Below are positions 11,891-24,219 of a stretch of 64,000 nt of DNA, in pieces. The position numbers were made by a program, and so were the translations under genes. Within the stretch, counting starts at the first letter, position 1, and the number at the start of each line of letters is the position of its first letter. Source of the DNA: Camellia lanceoleosa (taxonomy: Eukaryota > Streptophyta > Magnoliopsida > Ericales > Theaceae). Location of the stretch: assembly GCA_025200525.1 (NCBI GenBank), contig CM045770.1, positions 131,530,200-131,594,199 on the forward strand. Reading direction: 5' to 3'. The notes under the pieces were generated by a model. That model saw nothing but the letters and a program-made list of their open reading frames with translations. It was not told the DNA's origin and did no database searches.

Positions 11891-14165
11891 GTTAATTAAT
11901 ATCAATGTTACAATAGGAACGAACACCAAAAATATGAACGAACACCACACCAATAACATTACAACTGGAGTAACATCATTCACCTACAAATCACTCCACT
12001 AAATCCCCACACAAAAAAAAAAAAAAAAAATTAGAAACGTAAAAATTAGACTAAGGGTTGGTTTGGAATGTTCTAAAAAAGTGTACTTTTGATTTATTGG
12101 CTTATATGGGTTGGGTTTGATGTGATGTGTTAGAGAGGTAATGTGATTTAAATAAGATGATGTGACTTAAATAAGATAGTAACTTTTTAACTTTTTATAT
12201 TATTTAGATTATGTCAAACTTAACCTAAATATTTATAATTTGAATAAGTCTTTTTGAAATAGTACATACACTCTACAATTCATGAATCAAAGATACACAT
12301 TTACTGATTAAGGAATTTGAATCTGAGACTTAATCTGGCTAGGGGCTAAGGCATCTAATCAGCCAAAGGAAGAAGAAAACATTGTCAATGTTCCTTCACC
12401 TCAAACATGCTATCCGCTTGTCATATATGCCCTACTACTGCACAAATAAGAGAGCATTTTATGAAGCAATGACTACTTGGAAAGCCTAATGTACCCTATA
12501 ACTGCAACAGACTTTACAAAAGAGATCTGTGCCTACAATATGTATATTACTATTTTGTCCTTTTTGTGTATCACATTCTATTACTCTTTTCCATATCTTT
12601 AGCTTAAAAGTGTACGAATGGAGACGGGAAAAAAGAAAAAAAAAAAAAAAAAAAGGGATAATTTTACCGGCTGTTTAATATGCAAGTGGTTCTAATATGC
12701 TTGAAATGAAAAATCAGAAAACACATGGTTTCATTTTCTGATCTGATAGAAAAGAAAATCTCAACAATTTCTGGAGAAGTCGAAAAATTAGGTGTTGTTG
12801 GGTAACGCTAACAGTCTACCGTTTTTAGTTTACAAAAAATAATAAACATAATTATGTTTTACTTTTGTTAAAATAAAAATATATATATATTTGATACACA
12901 AATATTTTTAAATTTTATTTAAAAAACAAGTGAAAAGAGGTGGTTATCGACAATTAGAAATAGCGATTGTGGTGGTTGTTCACAAGAGGAGGTGGTGGCT
13001 AAAGATGATTGCCATCAGTGAGAGGTTGTTGGCAGTGGCCTGAGACGATTGCTAGCCACAAGAAGTGGTAGTCAAAAGTGACTACTGATAATCAGATATG
13101 GTGGCCGATCAGCCGCCTAAGATAGTTATTAAGAAGATATAATAGTTGAAAGTGATTAATGTTAGTAAGAAGTGGTGGTCAGAGGTAATTGACGAAGGAG
13201 GTCATCGACGATAGTACTTAATAGTAATAATGCCTATTTTGAAAAATGGGTTAAAAATCACTTCCCAACTTTTAACTTACTTCTCTCTATTACCAAAAAA
13301 AAAAAAAAAGAAGTCGTCAAAAAATAGTTTTTAACCATCTTTTCAAAACACTCCTAAATAATAGACGGTTGTTGGATAAGGCCGAAAAATAAAATAAAAT
13401 AAAATAAAAAGCAGCTAAATTGAAGCAAGTGAAACAAGTTTTTTGTGTTTAAATTTTATAAATTGTCTACAACTTTTTGAAAACAAAAGGAGAAACTAAA
13501 TGAATTTTTATTTATGAGTTCAATAAATCTTTTTAATATAAATAAAAAAACAATAAATATAGTTATGGTACTAAATCGGCCTTAATGTTTTTGTTTTGTT
13601 AAACAATAGTTTGATACTAATTAAGTTGACAGGAAAGTCTTATGATGCTCCAAAATGCAAGTTCTTAGCCCAACGAGTCGAGTCTAGTTTTGGTAATGTT
13701 TGACTTGGTTTTCTTAAGATTGGTTTGAGTTCCAACTCAAATTGAGCTTAAAAAATTGAGTTTGAACTCAACTTGTCAAGTATATGAAAATTTTGATTAC
13801 AAAAATGAGTTGACGTAGAGCTCAAAAAAATAAAAAATCAAACTTAAATTAATTAGCATGTTAATAAGGAAAAAAATTATGAGCAAATATAAAAGAACGC
13901 TCATATTAATATTAAACTCATCAATCAAATATGTAAATTTACAGAAATATCAAATATATATAGAGAAATAAAATAAATTAATCAAAATGTATTTGATGTA
14001 TTATTAACATAAATATTAATTCATATTTCTTGTGATCACGAGTTTAGATCTACTCAAGCTTAGCTCAATTACCAAAACAATTTAAAAATCAAGTTCAAAT
14101 TTAATAAATGAACTGAGTTCAAACATGTTCTAAGCAAATTAACCTCAAATTATAGATGAATAATT
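11891..14165. other. AT-rich spacer with MITE-like scraps
   Basis: No gene. Around 12044 a GGGTTGGTTTGGAATG start resembles a MITE terminus without a visible partner. About 12790-13370 begins with GGTGTTGTTGGGTAACG and ends near CAAAACACTCCTAAATAATAG. It has a GC-richer middle of repeated GTGGTGG and GATTG words (12950-13210), suggesting a decayed hAT- or MULE-like non-autonomous element. A weak SINE-like B-box is possible on the minus strand near 12310. Poly(A) runs are at 12012, 12633 and 13299. Confidence 0.3.
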
Positions 14166-14173
14166 CGATTCAA

Positions 14174-14328
14174 GGGTGTTTTGAAAAAAAAAAAAAAAAA
14201 AAAGAAGCTAGCTTTTAGCTTTTTTACCTATTTTGAGTCACATCACCTTTCACATTTTTTATCTACAAAAAGACAAAATAGGCTAAAAAAACCAAAAAAC
14301 TAATTTTTTACTAACTTCCCAAAACACC
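14174..14328. mobile_element. MITE-like hairpin, about 155 bp
   Basis: GGGTGTTTTG at the left edge is mirrored by CCAAAACACC at the right edge, and the interior is T-rich then A-rich with AGCTTTTTTACC against GGCTAAAAAAACC. It shares GAGTCACATCACCT with the hairpin at 39460-39605, so the two probably belong to one non-autonomous family. No clear target-site duplication. Confidence 0.5.
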
Positions 14329-14449
14329 ACTCAATTGGAACCCCATTCGTGGCATATAGGTGTTCACTTTTATGTTTCCACAATTGAGAGAAAAATCAGC
14401 TCTGGCATTGGTGCCATCCTATTTCATATATTTAGAGGCCATTTTCAAA

Positions 14450-14799
14450 GGGTAAACTACACTTAACTACTCTAGTTTAACTTAAAATTCAATTTGGTTG
14501 CTATTATTTTAAATTAAATAGTTTAATTCGTGTACTTTAAGTCTCATTTTGATTTGATCCTCTCCGTTTAAGTTAGAGGTTGAGATTTTAGAACATTTAT
14601 CAGTTTTCTAAAATGTACACACAGAAAAAATAAATAAATAAATAAAATAAAATAAAATAAAAAATTAACGATAATTTAGACGGAATGATCAAATTACAAT
14701 TAAATTTAAAGCATAGGGACCAAATTATTCAAAATGAAATTATAAGGACCAAAGTAAAATTTAGATGAAATTATAAAGGTAAAAAGTGTAACTTATTCA
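14450..14799. mobile_element. Decayed MITE, about 350 bp
   Basis: The left end GGGTAAACTACACTT is mirrored by AAGTGTAACTTATTC at the right end. Inward, ATTTTGATTTGATCCTCTCCG is matched on the other strand by a TTGTAATTTGATCATTCCG block. The terminus resembles that of the MITE at 9601, suggesting a related Mutator-type family. Flanks share TCAAAG but no clean 9-bp duplication remains. Confidence 0.5.
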
Positions 14800-16525
14800 T
14801 CAAAGAATAACCCAATTAGCAACCTGAGGTATAAGGAGAGCAGATTGTAACCATTGCAACCAGGAATAGAATTAGGAGAAGATTATGGGGCCAACGGCCC
14901 TTTGTTTTTGTGAAAAATTTTATTTACAATTAACACTTTTAATATATATATATATATATATCTTATTTTAAAAATAAAATAGCCCCTCAACATAAAAGAT
15001 TATCATATTTTTTTACCATCTTACATTCTCTTTTTATTTTCTACCAAAAAAATTTAATTATCTTATTAGAGATTACTTCTATAATATTTGAATTTTTTTT
15101 GTGTATATAATTTATATATCATATTGTACATATGTGAGTTTGTATATATGGTGGGAAAAAAAATAATTATTTGTCTTTAGCCTCTCCAGTAATATAATCC
15201 TGATTCCATCCCTTGCAACCCACATTGAATGGGTTAAATCGTGCAAGTTGACATGGAAAATCAAAATTTGGGTGGCTGCTATGTGCCATGTACAACAATC
15301 ACTGTTGTATGGTTAATGGGGCTTATTTTGTATTCCATTCATTTCAATGATATAAATCGTTTTTTTCTTTTAAGATATATCAAGTAAAATATACTTACAA
15401 AAAATTTAAGTTGTTCAGATATCAATAGTCTTTCATCAAGCTATATTTGTATTTAATTTTATACTTCAAATTGCATTTACCATTCATTTTTTCAAATATA
15501 AATGTGATTTGAAGAAAGATCTACTATGTTTGATCAATGTGATTCGCATGTATGTTCTACTCGATATACTCTAAAAAGTGAACAATGTATGTTCTACTTG
15601 ATATACTCTAAAAAGTGAACAGCTCATATTATCAAAATAGAACCCAAAATGTGCCCCACCGACTGCACAAACCATGCCAGTTCCTTGAATATCTTAAGCA
15701 TATAAGTAGGAGTAATAAACCCAGATGACATTCCTTGAACATCACAATCACAGTAATTAATCATTCATAAAACTGCAATAAAACCTTGCCCCTTAGATCT
15801 TATAGTCTACTGAACCTATCACGCCAAAGCAATGTGCACACTTTGATGTAACTTGAAACTTTAGTTTAATGAATTATTGATAAAATTGTGTTTAATAGAC
15901 ACTGGTAATTGATAGTTTGTGTAGTTAATAGATAGTAGTTGTTTTCTGTTTTAAACCTCTGTACCATGTTTGCCAGTTTGTCCATTTGGCCACATGTATA
16001 GTTTGTCATAAATCTTTTGTTCTTGATTCACTTTGGTACATTCACTTATATGCTAAACCACCACAAAAAGTATAAGGCCAAAAATTTACTTGTACTATTT
16101 GCATTCTTATTTTAGTCGCATGTAACATGACTGTATATGAATTTCGGAAGATATAGCTAAAAATATGGGTATCAGAGAGAACATTAAAGTTCCTTTTAAT
16201 GATGAAACTTGACGTGGAATTATTGCTATGTATTTTAAGTTCATTTATGTAACAGAGAAAATTATGATCTTGTAAGAAAAGTTTATACGAAAAATTTATC
16301 TAGAATGATGTTTTGACATTGCATTTGAATTTAAGAGCCAATTTCATGGGAATTTTATTTTAATATAAAAAGTCCTAATTCCTAATCAAGCCACATCATT
16401 GTGTAAATTAGCTACCAAAAAAATCCAGAAAAAAGACAAACCGATATACCAAAAAGATTTATATCGTAGAGCAACAAACAAAACAATGCACAGTGGAAAA
16501 TCTCTCAAGAACCAATAGGAGCAAC
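14800..16525. other. AT-rich intergenic spacer
   Basis: Contains a (TA)n run at about 14940-14962 and a short tandem duplication of 37 bp at 15550-15623 (GTATGTTCTACTYGATATAC units). No coding or RNA feature recognised. Confidence 0.5.
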
Positions 16526-16544
16526 GGTGGTCAACACTACACAT

Positions 16545-16734
16545 TTTTTTTTGGTCGATCAGTAAGAGATAATATTTATTCGACAATTAAATAAACCAGA
16601 CAACCAACCTAAAAAATAACCTATAAAGGGAAAGGAATAAAGAAAAACAACAAAATCCCATAATAAGAGAAATTATTTATCTCTGCATTTAGCAAAGATT
16701 GATCCCTGACCTCTCACGTAGAAGTGTATAAGGG
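16545..16734 (-). mobile_element. SINE (short, probably 5'-truncated), 190 bp
   Basis: Read on the minus strand it begins near CCCTTATACACTTCTACGTG and has a pol III B-box-like GAGGTCAGGGATCAATC. It ends ACTGATCGACC followed by an A tract (T tract at 16545-16552 on plus). The flanks are near-identical direct repeats: GGTGGTCAACACTACACAT at 16526-16544 and GGTGGTCACCACTATTACAT at 16735-16754. The A-box is not evident. A short LINE tail with the same end is the alternative. Confidence 0.6.
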
Positions 16735-17444
16735 GGTGGTCACCACTATTACATATGAAAGAGTTGATTCTAGAGGAAAGAAAGGATCCCTTCCATCTTA
16801 ATTATGTCCAATAAAAAATACACATGATATTGACAATTTTCCTTCTATTTTCTATGGAAAATACACATCCTAGACACCAAAGAATGTATACTAACATCTA
16901 CAACTTGAAGACAAACATGACCAATACCCCTCCCCTCCTCTAAATTAAAAACATAAATAAAGAAAAATTACCAAAGGAGGCTGCAGGTTTTGGATAAGCT
17001 TCAATGGTAATGTAAAAGGGTAACAACTCTACCGAAAAAGCCCCCTATATATGATGCTTTGCAAACTGATCCCCACATTTATTGTTTGATCAAAGTGTTG
17101 AATCCTCAAATATATTCCTAGGATATAGATATATGTAGCTATGTGTGCGAGATGTTTTATCTACAATAATTTTGAGAGATTTGAATACTAACTCTTATAG
17201 ATCACACTTTTCTTACTCATCTCAGTAAAGAAAGTGGTATGCATCTATGATTTAACACCTCTAGTTCTGCAAAATAAGACGTTAGCTATTTTAAAGATAT
17301 GTTATGTAGCAGATAGATGAATTTTCATCAGATACAAAAGTAGCACTGAAGGGGAAGTATGCACAAGCAGAACAACCATATAATTCAACTCCCTTCATGT
17401 TCATTAAGTTTGTCACTTGTTCAGTGCAACATGAAGTCTAAGAG

Positions 17445-17808
17445 TTTTTTTTTTTGTTTTTTTTTTGTTACAGGAAAATCCTCTCACTCTCCCGCAGGTC
17501 CAAGGCAACGTCCCTCGCAGAGATCACAAAGGTGTCCTGTTGTCCATTTCAAGTAACCTGAGTTGTGTCCTGTTGTCCATTCCAAGTAACCTGAGAACTT
17601 GTCCCTACCACTCAAGACAAGTTTCGCTTAAGTCAGGACTCACACAACGGGAGAGTATTGAACACACACCAAGTGTTGTGGTAACAACTTGAGACTTAAC
17701 TTCCTAACTAACTGCGTTACATTAAGGGGATTGGCCTAATGAGTTTCGAACTTGAGACCTCAGGTCTTAACCCCCAGGCCTTTTCCAAATGCGCTACTGC
17801 CTTGGGTT
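17445..17808 (-). mobile_element. tRNA-derived SINE, about 365 bp
   Basis: On the minus strand the head reads AACCCAAGGCAGTAGCGCAT, with an A-box-like TAGCGCATTTGG. About 40 bp later comes a B-box-like CAAGTTCGAAACTC. The tail is an A-rich tract (T tracts at 17445-17467 on plus). Direct repeats AAGTCTAAGAG (17434-17444) and AAATCTAAGAA (17809-17819) flank it, matching at 9 of 11 positions. An internal duplication of about 33 bp (GTGTCCTGTTGTCCATT units on plus, 17534-17600) lengthens the body. No protein is encoded; the small ORFs across it are accidental. Confidence 0.75.
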
Positions 17809-17819
17809 AAATCTAAGAA

Positions 17820-20375
17820 GTTACATACTAGTAACAGCACAATTGTGTTAAATATATGACACAAAGCTCATGTTTTTGAGCTAACAGTTTATAGATTGTT
17901 TTGTTAGTGAATATTTCACTTGATATTTCAAGTCTCAGGTTTAACATACAACATTTTATCAGTATTAGACTACAGAAGGAAAGCATAATGGAATGGTGTT
18001 ATGATCACAATCCATTTTGTTATTGTATAATGAATAATTCACTACTGTTAGATAATTTTTTGATTGTTTATAGCAACCAGGGTGAAAGAAACTAAACAAT
18101 AGTGCTTGATTCAAAGTTTATTGATTTTATTTCGCTATTCCTGAGAACCAAACGAAGCCGCCCTTGAGCCAATAATAAAATGATCAATAATTTAAATTTA
18201 TATATATATATATATATATTTAGCAAGGGCATTAACTTTTCAAATCAATATATGCGGTTTCTGTCAGGATTATCATACTTCTAATTTTCAAGGCATAGAA
18301 TGATATAATCAACGTGTGTGAAACCAATTGGACTGTCTCAAGTTTTGCTCATTATTGCCCTAGTTGAAAGGTTGAAACAACTAGATAATTAGGAACTGTG
18401 AATGTGATTAGATTATATAAATAAGGATTGATTTGATTGGCATCTAGTCTCTAAATAAATACCACAAAAGCTTCTAAGATAATTGTAGATACATTAGGCC
18501 TTATCATTCATAATTCCTTCTAAATTTGTTGAAGGGCAACAGGAGTCATGAGAAGAATTTGAAATCTATTCTTTATAAAAATCTACTGTCTGAGGAAAGG
18601 ATTAAGAATTGAAACAGGTATGAAGTTCCTTCTCAAATGATCATGATTTAATTTTCATGGTTTTAGAACATACTAACATAAATTTAGACTTATTATTTTG
18701 ACTTCATGCAGCCAAAGACTTACATATATTTGTAAGCTAAACTATTCACTAAACTTTCAATTTTATTTCATTTTGTGAAAAGAAAAAAAAAATTAAAAAT
18801 GAAGAGAAGAAAATTATAAAGGAATAAATGCTCCCTTGTTCCTTGTTTCTTAGCTACACATAAATCACAGCTCAAGGAACTACTAGCAAGTAACCATAAA
18901 CTACATGATGAGTAAGAAAACTACTTAATTAACGTGATTGTTCTCCGTATAAAAATCTGAAACTTATTCCTTCTATGTAGCACATCCTCTGGAAACGAAA
19001 TAAAATTGAAATAGGAGACAAAAGAGGATTGAAATAAGATTAAAAAGGCTTTAGGGAGTATTTTTGTCTATGATAATGTTTGAAGATTATGGTCTATGTA
19101 TGTGTACTTAATTTACAGTCTCTTTCTCTCTTGGTTAGTCCTAAAGCACGCAAGAAATTTTTTCTACAAAAATATTAGAAGGAAGACGAGAAGAAACCCA
19201 TTTATCTGCTGCAAAACCGCAAGAGCTCAAAAATAAATATAACAACCACCCCAAAAGCTTGGGAGAAATTATTAATTGTTCCTAAGGCATGTTGTGCTCT
19301 AATTTGAAAGTTATTGGTCTAGACAATAGAATTTATCACTTTTGTGTTATTGTTTTAAAAGAAAAACACAATTGATAAACGGAATGAAACATTGCTGTAG
19401 AAGCACTTAATAATTTTTCAAAGTTTAGACCGAAGAAGACCTAGGGTTTCAACAAGTATATGCAAGAATGAGAATTATATGGGGGTGGGGGCAGCAAAAA
19501 GAGGTTTATATGGGGGCAATTCCAGAATTAGATAATACCAATATATTAAGCTATTGTAAGGTCACATTCAATGTTGCAGTCATGGAAGACAACCAATCAA
19601 TTTGTCCATTGCCAAATGATGTCCATTAAGATAATTAGACCCAGCTAAAGCCAAGCCAAGCCAATCAAGTTTCTCCGAATGCCCATGAAAGCAAGAAAAA
19701 AAAATTAAAAATTAAAAATAAATAACAAGAAAAAAAAAATTAAAAAAAAAAAAAAAAAAAAAGGAGAAAAGGGACAGCTCATTTCCCTCATTAGGATAAG
19801 ACCCATGTCCAAACAAAAGCATCAAAGAAACTAGCCATGTAACCCCACCAGCATAAAAGACCAAAACATGACTTCTTGAATGTGTTCATGTACATGCATG
19901 TAATCTATACATATATAACATGCTAATCAATTAACGTTAGTATATGTAAAAAATTAATTAAAATATATCAAAATATATAAAATGTCTATTAAAATTCTAT
20001 TTTTTTAACGTTATTTTATTTTTAATAAATGTTCATGGATAGTTAATTTAACCTTACGATATATATATTTATATAAATCGCATGATATGTGGGTGGGGGA
20101 CAACAAAATAAAACGTCACAATAAATAGGTAATGACAATTAGATATACCAATAAATACAGAAGGAGTTTGACAGGCAGGGGGAGGAGTTGAAATATGAAA
20201 AGATTGGCCCGTGTCCTTTCCATCCATCCATCCATCACCCACTGCAAAACTTAGATTCTCCTTTGTCTCATCCGTTCCCATGAGAAAAATCCCATCTTCA
20301 AATGCTCATTTCTCTGCTGCATATGATCATCATTGGAAGCCCCCCCTACAAAAATCACAAACACCAACCACAGAT
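17820..20375. other. Spacer downstream of the BOP gene
   Basis: AT-rich with a TA microsatellite at about 18199-18221 and A-rich runs at 19688-19762. No ORF, RNA gene or transposon is recognised. This interval may include the 3' end of the BOP transcript on its right side. Confidence 0.5.
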
Positions 20376-20376
20376 A

Positions 20377-20401
20377 CCAGAGAGAGAGAGAGAGAGAGAG
20401 A
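20377..20401. repeat. (GA)n microsatellite
   Basis: Uninterrupted AG/GA dinucleotides, about 12 units, just 3' of the BOP coding region, probably in its 3' UTR or flank. A GAGTT-type pentamer repeat lies at about 20569-20592, immediately after the stop codon on the minus strand. Confidence 0.85.
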
Positions 20402-20595
20402 ACAAAACAGCAAAATCAAAAGATATGACTAGGGAGATAAATATATATAATCCAAAATAACAATCTCCATGAGTTTGATCAATTTTCATCTGGCTTTCCA
20501 ACTTCTTGGATATATAGAAAGAAACTGAGTGAGAGACAGAGGAAGAGGGAGAGAGGAACATACAGTTGAGTTGAGTAGAGTTGAGTTGAGCTGAG

Positions 20596-22891
20596 CTAGT
20601 ACTCATGGGAGTGGTGGTTGTGATAGATTGAGGGGTCATTACAACCACCACCACCACCTTGGGACCCATGTCGATTCATGGCTTCCCTCTGGTTGTTATT
20701 GTGGCTGTTACTATCATCTCCTTCATCCATCTTACACCCCATTTGCGCTGCACCTAGATTCAGATAAACCAACCTTGAATCCAAGTTAAGGTTAGCCATG
20801 TTTCCGCTGCTACTGCTACTATTATGATCATCGCTCATCGGTGGATAAATCGGTGTCGAAGAAGGAGCATTCCCACTTCCTTCTTCCCTTGAAATCACCA
20901 AAGCCGCGGATTGAACAAGCTCCAAACAGAGCCTAAGCTTGTTGGGTTCGATGTGGGTTAGCCCCGGCACAGCCCCCTTGAATAGGAAATCAGAAGTTAG
21001 GGTTCGAAGCACGTCGAGCGGAGTAATTCCCTCAACTGTCCTAACATTTGGGTCGGCGTGGTGGTCCAGGAGCACCGCTACCATGTCCGGTGACACCATT
21101 TCTGACGCGATGTGAAGCGGAGTTTTCCCCGCTAGTCCAGCCGGGTAGTTAACATCGGCTGCACCGAGTTCTAGCAATGCTTTCACCACTTCTCGGCTAC
21201 AATTTTCGACTGCATAATGTAAAGCTAGTGCTTCGTCGAGGTTAAGCCCTTCGCCCATGACCATGAGTTTGACAAGTTCGACATCAGATGAGTCGAGTGC
21301 TCGTCTCATTCGTCGAATTTTCTGGTCTTCAAGCTCAGCGGCCGCACCAAGGTCGTGGTGGTGGGGGTGGGGCATGAGGGATCGGCGAGCGAGCGATGAT
21401 TTTAGGCGGAGCTCTTCGATCTTCTCCACGACTTCCATGGGGAGGTGTCTGGTTAGGACTTCTGGTGGGAGGCCAGACTTGGCAACCAAATGGGAACAAG
21501 TAGTCCAAAGTTGGTGCATTTCTTGCTTTCTTGAAGCTATTAAGACTTTCATAACATCCTCAATTGAGGCCTTCTCCACCATGCTTGCCAATTGCTTCTG
21601 GAAAATATGAGAAAAAGCAAAGAAAAACAAGTGAATAGGGTTATAAGATTTTAACAGTAAGAGACATTCAAGTTCAACTAGTTGTTTTGCATTGTTGAAT
21701 GATGGTGTGTTTGTGCAAATTTGTGATTAGGTAGTCCTTTTGGAATAGTTTGTTTTCCCTTCCAATCTAAAGCCAAATGAGGAAAGTAGATTGTTTGGGA
21801 CAGATTTGGTGTCACTGTGGAAGACAAGACTAGAGATTTAAGATCTAAATTTAGAAAGGCTTTTGTGTGGAAGATAAAGATTGAGAAACCCAATTCAAGA
21901 AAAGACTCCAAATGGTACATGAAATCAAAGATAACCCTTCTCATGACATATATGATAGATATATCACAACAACATTCTACCCAAGAAATAGAAAATAAGA
22001 AAAGAAAATAAAAGAAATCTGGGTTTTCTATCAGATGTAGAAGCTTAACATGGGAAGAATTGAATTCCATCAAAGGCTGCCAAGAGAAAGGAGAAATCTT
22101 GTTACAGGAAAGAGAAAATACTAATGTCCTGTGAGATCATCAAACCCAACCCGACTGCTTCAAACGGAGAAGAATTAATATAAAAATTAATTCCCAAGGA
22201 TCCAATACACCCACTTCACAAAATATTAAATTGAGTAAAAAAAAAAAAAAAAACACTAGAAGAACCCACCTGAAAAAATCTCATCCCACCACCACTCCCC
22301 CAAAAACCAAAACCAGTAATTGCCCACAGAATCAAAACCCACAACAAATGACCCCATAATCTAGAGAGAGAGAGAGATAGGTGATGAAGAAAACAAACAA
22401 GGAAAGGAAACCTGAGTGAGCAATGCGAGCTGTTCAACACCAAAGGATCTAGCTGCAGAGAGGGTGTCAAGAGCAAGATCAACGGCAGAGCTGCAATGTG
22501 TGTGCCAACAGGCTCTCTCACCACAATTAGGCCTAGGCTCATGCTTCTGAGGAATAATTGAGACTTGGCCACTGTACAAGAACTGAAGCATCAACAAGAA
22601 CACTTCATATCCCACTGAATTCACCGGTATTACCTGCGGAGGATTCGACCCCCTCGGCGACGATGCCAACCCTCCTCCGGCCGCCCCAATCCTCGACATG
22701 TCCAAACCCGCCGGAGTTTCTGGCCCGCAGAAGAATTTCCTGAAGAAGAAGCTCCTCGCTGCTAATATGCACCTGTGGGCATGGACTAGCCTACCCTCCA
22801 CACTGAATGTTACATCACTGAAGGCCTGCCCATTGATTAGCAGGTTTAGATAGTCCACAGACAGAGATCTTAAGGACTCTTCAAGGGTCAT
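20596..22891 (-). CDS. BOP: BLADE-ON-PETIOLE (NPR5/NPR6-like) BTB/POZ-ankyrin co-regulator
   Basis: CDS is complement(join(20596..21597, 22412..22891)): exon 1 is 480 nt (160 codons), intron 814 bp with GT (donor after ...LLTQ) and CAG acceptor, exon 2 is 1002 nt including the TAG stop. The predicted protein is 493 aa, close to the roughly 470-490 aa of Arabidopsis BOP1/BOP2. Residues about 20-150 form the BTB/POZ domain (FSDVTFSVEGRLVHAHRCILAARS). Inside it is the NPR-family C2HC cluster Cys123, Cys128, His130, Cys133 (CGERACWHTHC). Residues about 255-360 carry ankyrin repeats (GKTPLHIASEMVSPDMVAVL). The segment LRLCLELVQSAALVISREEG (381-400) is typical of the BOP clade. The tail is Ser/Asn/Gly/His-rich. 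BOP proteins act in nucleus and cytoplasm, bind TGA bZIP factors, serve as CUL3 substrate adaptors and set leaf, petiole and abscission-zone boundaries. Reading frame and splice sites are intact, so I call it functional. BOP1 and BOP2 orthology cannot be separated here. Confidence 0.95.
21598..22411 (-). other. BOP intron 1 (814 bp)
   Basis: The donor reads CTCAG/GTTTCC and the acceptor ATTTTCCAG/AAGCAATTG on the minus strand. Splicing keeps phase 0 between Gln160 and Lys161, giving the expected LLTQ-KQLASMVEKA join. It carries a GA microsatellite (about 22363-22379) and an A run at 22239-22254, but no internal gene. Confidence 0.9.
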
Positions 22892-23275
22892 GGTTTTTTT
22901 TTTTTTTTTTTTCTTGAGAGAGAGAGAGAAAAGGAGAGAGATGGGTTTTCTTGATATATATATATATATGTGTGTGTGTGTATCTATGTCGATGATGGGT
23001 GAATAGGAGGTGAAGAGGGTTAAGAGGAGAGAGAGAGGGGAGAAGAAAGAGAAAAGCTTGGTGGTTTTATCTCTTTTCTTCTTCTTCTACTACCATCTGA
23101 TGATGTACTGCTAAATTTCTTGGGAGATTCTCTCAGCGGTGTTGTCTAGTTAGATATTTTTTTTTAAGAGAGAGAGAGTGAGAGAGCAATTTGGGTGGCT
23201 ATTCTGGGCGGCTGAGGTACTTAAAAAAAGAAAACATAAATATAATTTAATGAAAAAAATATAATTAAATGAAAT

Positions 23276-23324
<49 letters not shown>

Positions 23325-23330
23325 GGGAGA
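22892..23330 (-). promoter_or_regulatory. BOP 5' leader / proximal promoter, microsatellite-rich
   Basis: Directly upstream of the ATG on the minus strand are a 20-nt A run, a CT-rich tract, (AT)8 at about 22954-22969 next to a (GT)n run (22970-22982), and more CT-rich sequence to about 23060. The (AT) tract could serve as a TATA element or lie within the leader; the start site cannot be decided here. If transcription starts further up, an upstream ORF of nine codons plus stop (23067-23096, MVVEEEEKR) would lie in the leader. A (GA)21 microsatellite at 23279-23320 closes the region. Confidence 0.4.
23279..23320. repeat. (GA)21 microsatellite
   Basis: Pure GA dinucleotide run about 390 bp upstream of the BOP start codon. 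GAGA-type motifs are bound by BPC factors in plants, so a regulatory role is possible but not shown. Confidence 0.9.
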
Positions 23331-24200
23331 GGTATTAGAAAAATACAATTGACTAGGTGATGTTAATTCTTGATTGGGTCTTGTTAATAATGGTTTTAGG
23401 GCAGAAGAAGAGACAAAAGAAATGAAGAAAATAAGATATTTTTTATTAATTTAAAATGATTTCTTTATTGCATTTAAAAATTTTCAAATTTTTTAGTGTT
23501 TTTAAAATTACTTTATACAAATTTGAATATTAATAATAATTTAGAGACAATTGTTATATTTGCATTCTTGATTACTATCTATGACTAATAATTTTATACT
23601 GCAGTGTTAAGTGTAAATTTAAAATTAATATACTATAAATTACATAAAAAGTGAATTTTATTTATATATTTATTTTTAAATAAAATTTTGAATAATTGCA
23701 AAACTAAATTATTACATCTTCTCGAAGAAGATACTCCATATAAAGAGAACAAGCACTTTGACCTAAGCAAATTTTACTTTCCAACTTTGTCTAAGGTGTA
23801 ATTACTCCCTAAAAAGTAATGCTATATAATTGTATTTTTAAAAAATTCAAATTTTATTTATTTATTGATATGGTGCTTATTATATTTTAAAATGATTTTT
23901 GTTTCAAATTCATCAATATAGGCCCATTTTGGCAACAAATATATATATATATATCTTTTAAATTTTTTTTTTTTATCTTTAGTTATTTTTTAAAAAAATT
24001 ATGTCAAAAATTTTTATTTTTCCGATCCGCCTTGGGGAGACGAATCTAAAAGTATATTTTTTTTGAAACATTTCAAAAAAAAATACTAAAGACAAAAATA
24101 AGTCAAAAAATATTGCTCCTTTTGGCTAATTTTTGTCTTTTCTTGATTTTTTTTTTTTAAATTATAATTTTTGGTTTGTCTTGTCGAACTGAATTCAGAA
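23331..24200. other. AT-rich spacer upstream of BOP
   Basis: No coding signal. GGCCCATTTTGGCAACAA at about 23931 resembles a PIF/hAT-type transposon terminus. A similar inverted sequence, TTGTTTCCAAACGAGGCC, is found at about 39400. These may bound the gene-bearing element between them, but no matching target-site duplication is evident. Confidence 0.3.
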
Positions 24201-24219
24201 ATCTAAAAATTTTTGAAAA

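Noticed and set aside
17359..17692. Two small ORFs at 17359-17692
   Set aside because: They lie across a SINE in antisense orientation and are not conserved proteins.
21257..21610. 117-codon plus-strand ORF
   Set aside because: It is the antisense shadow of BOP exon 2.
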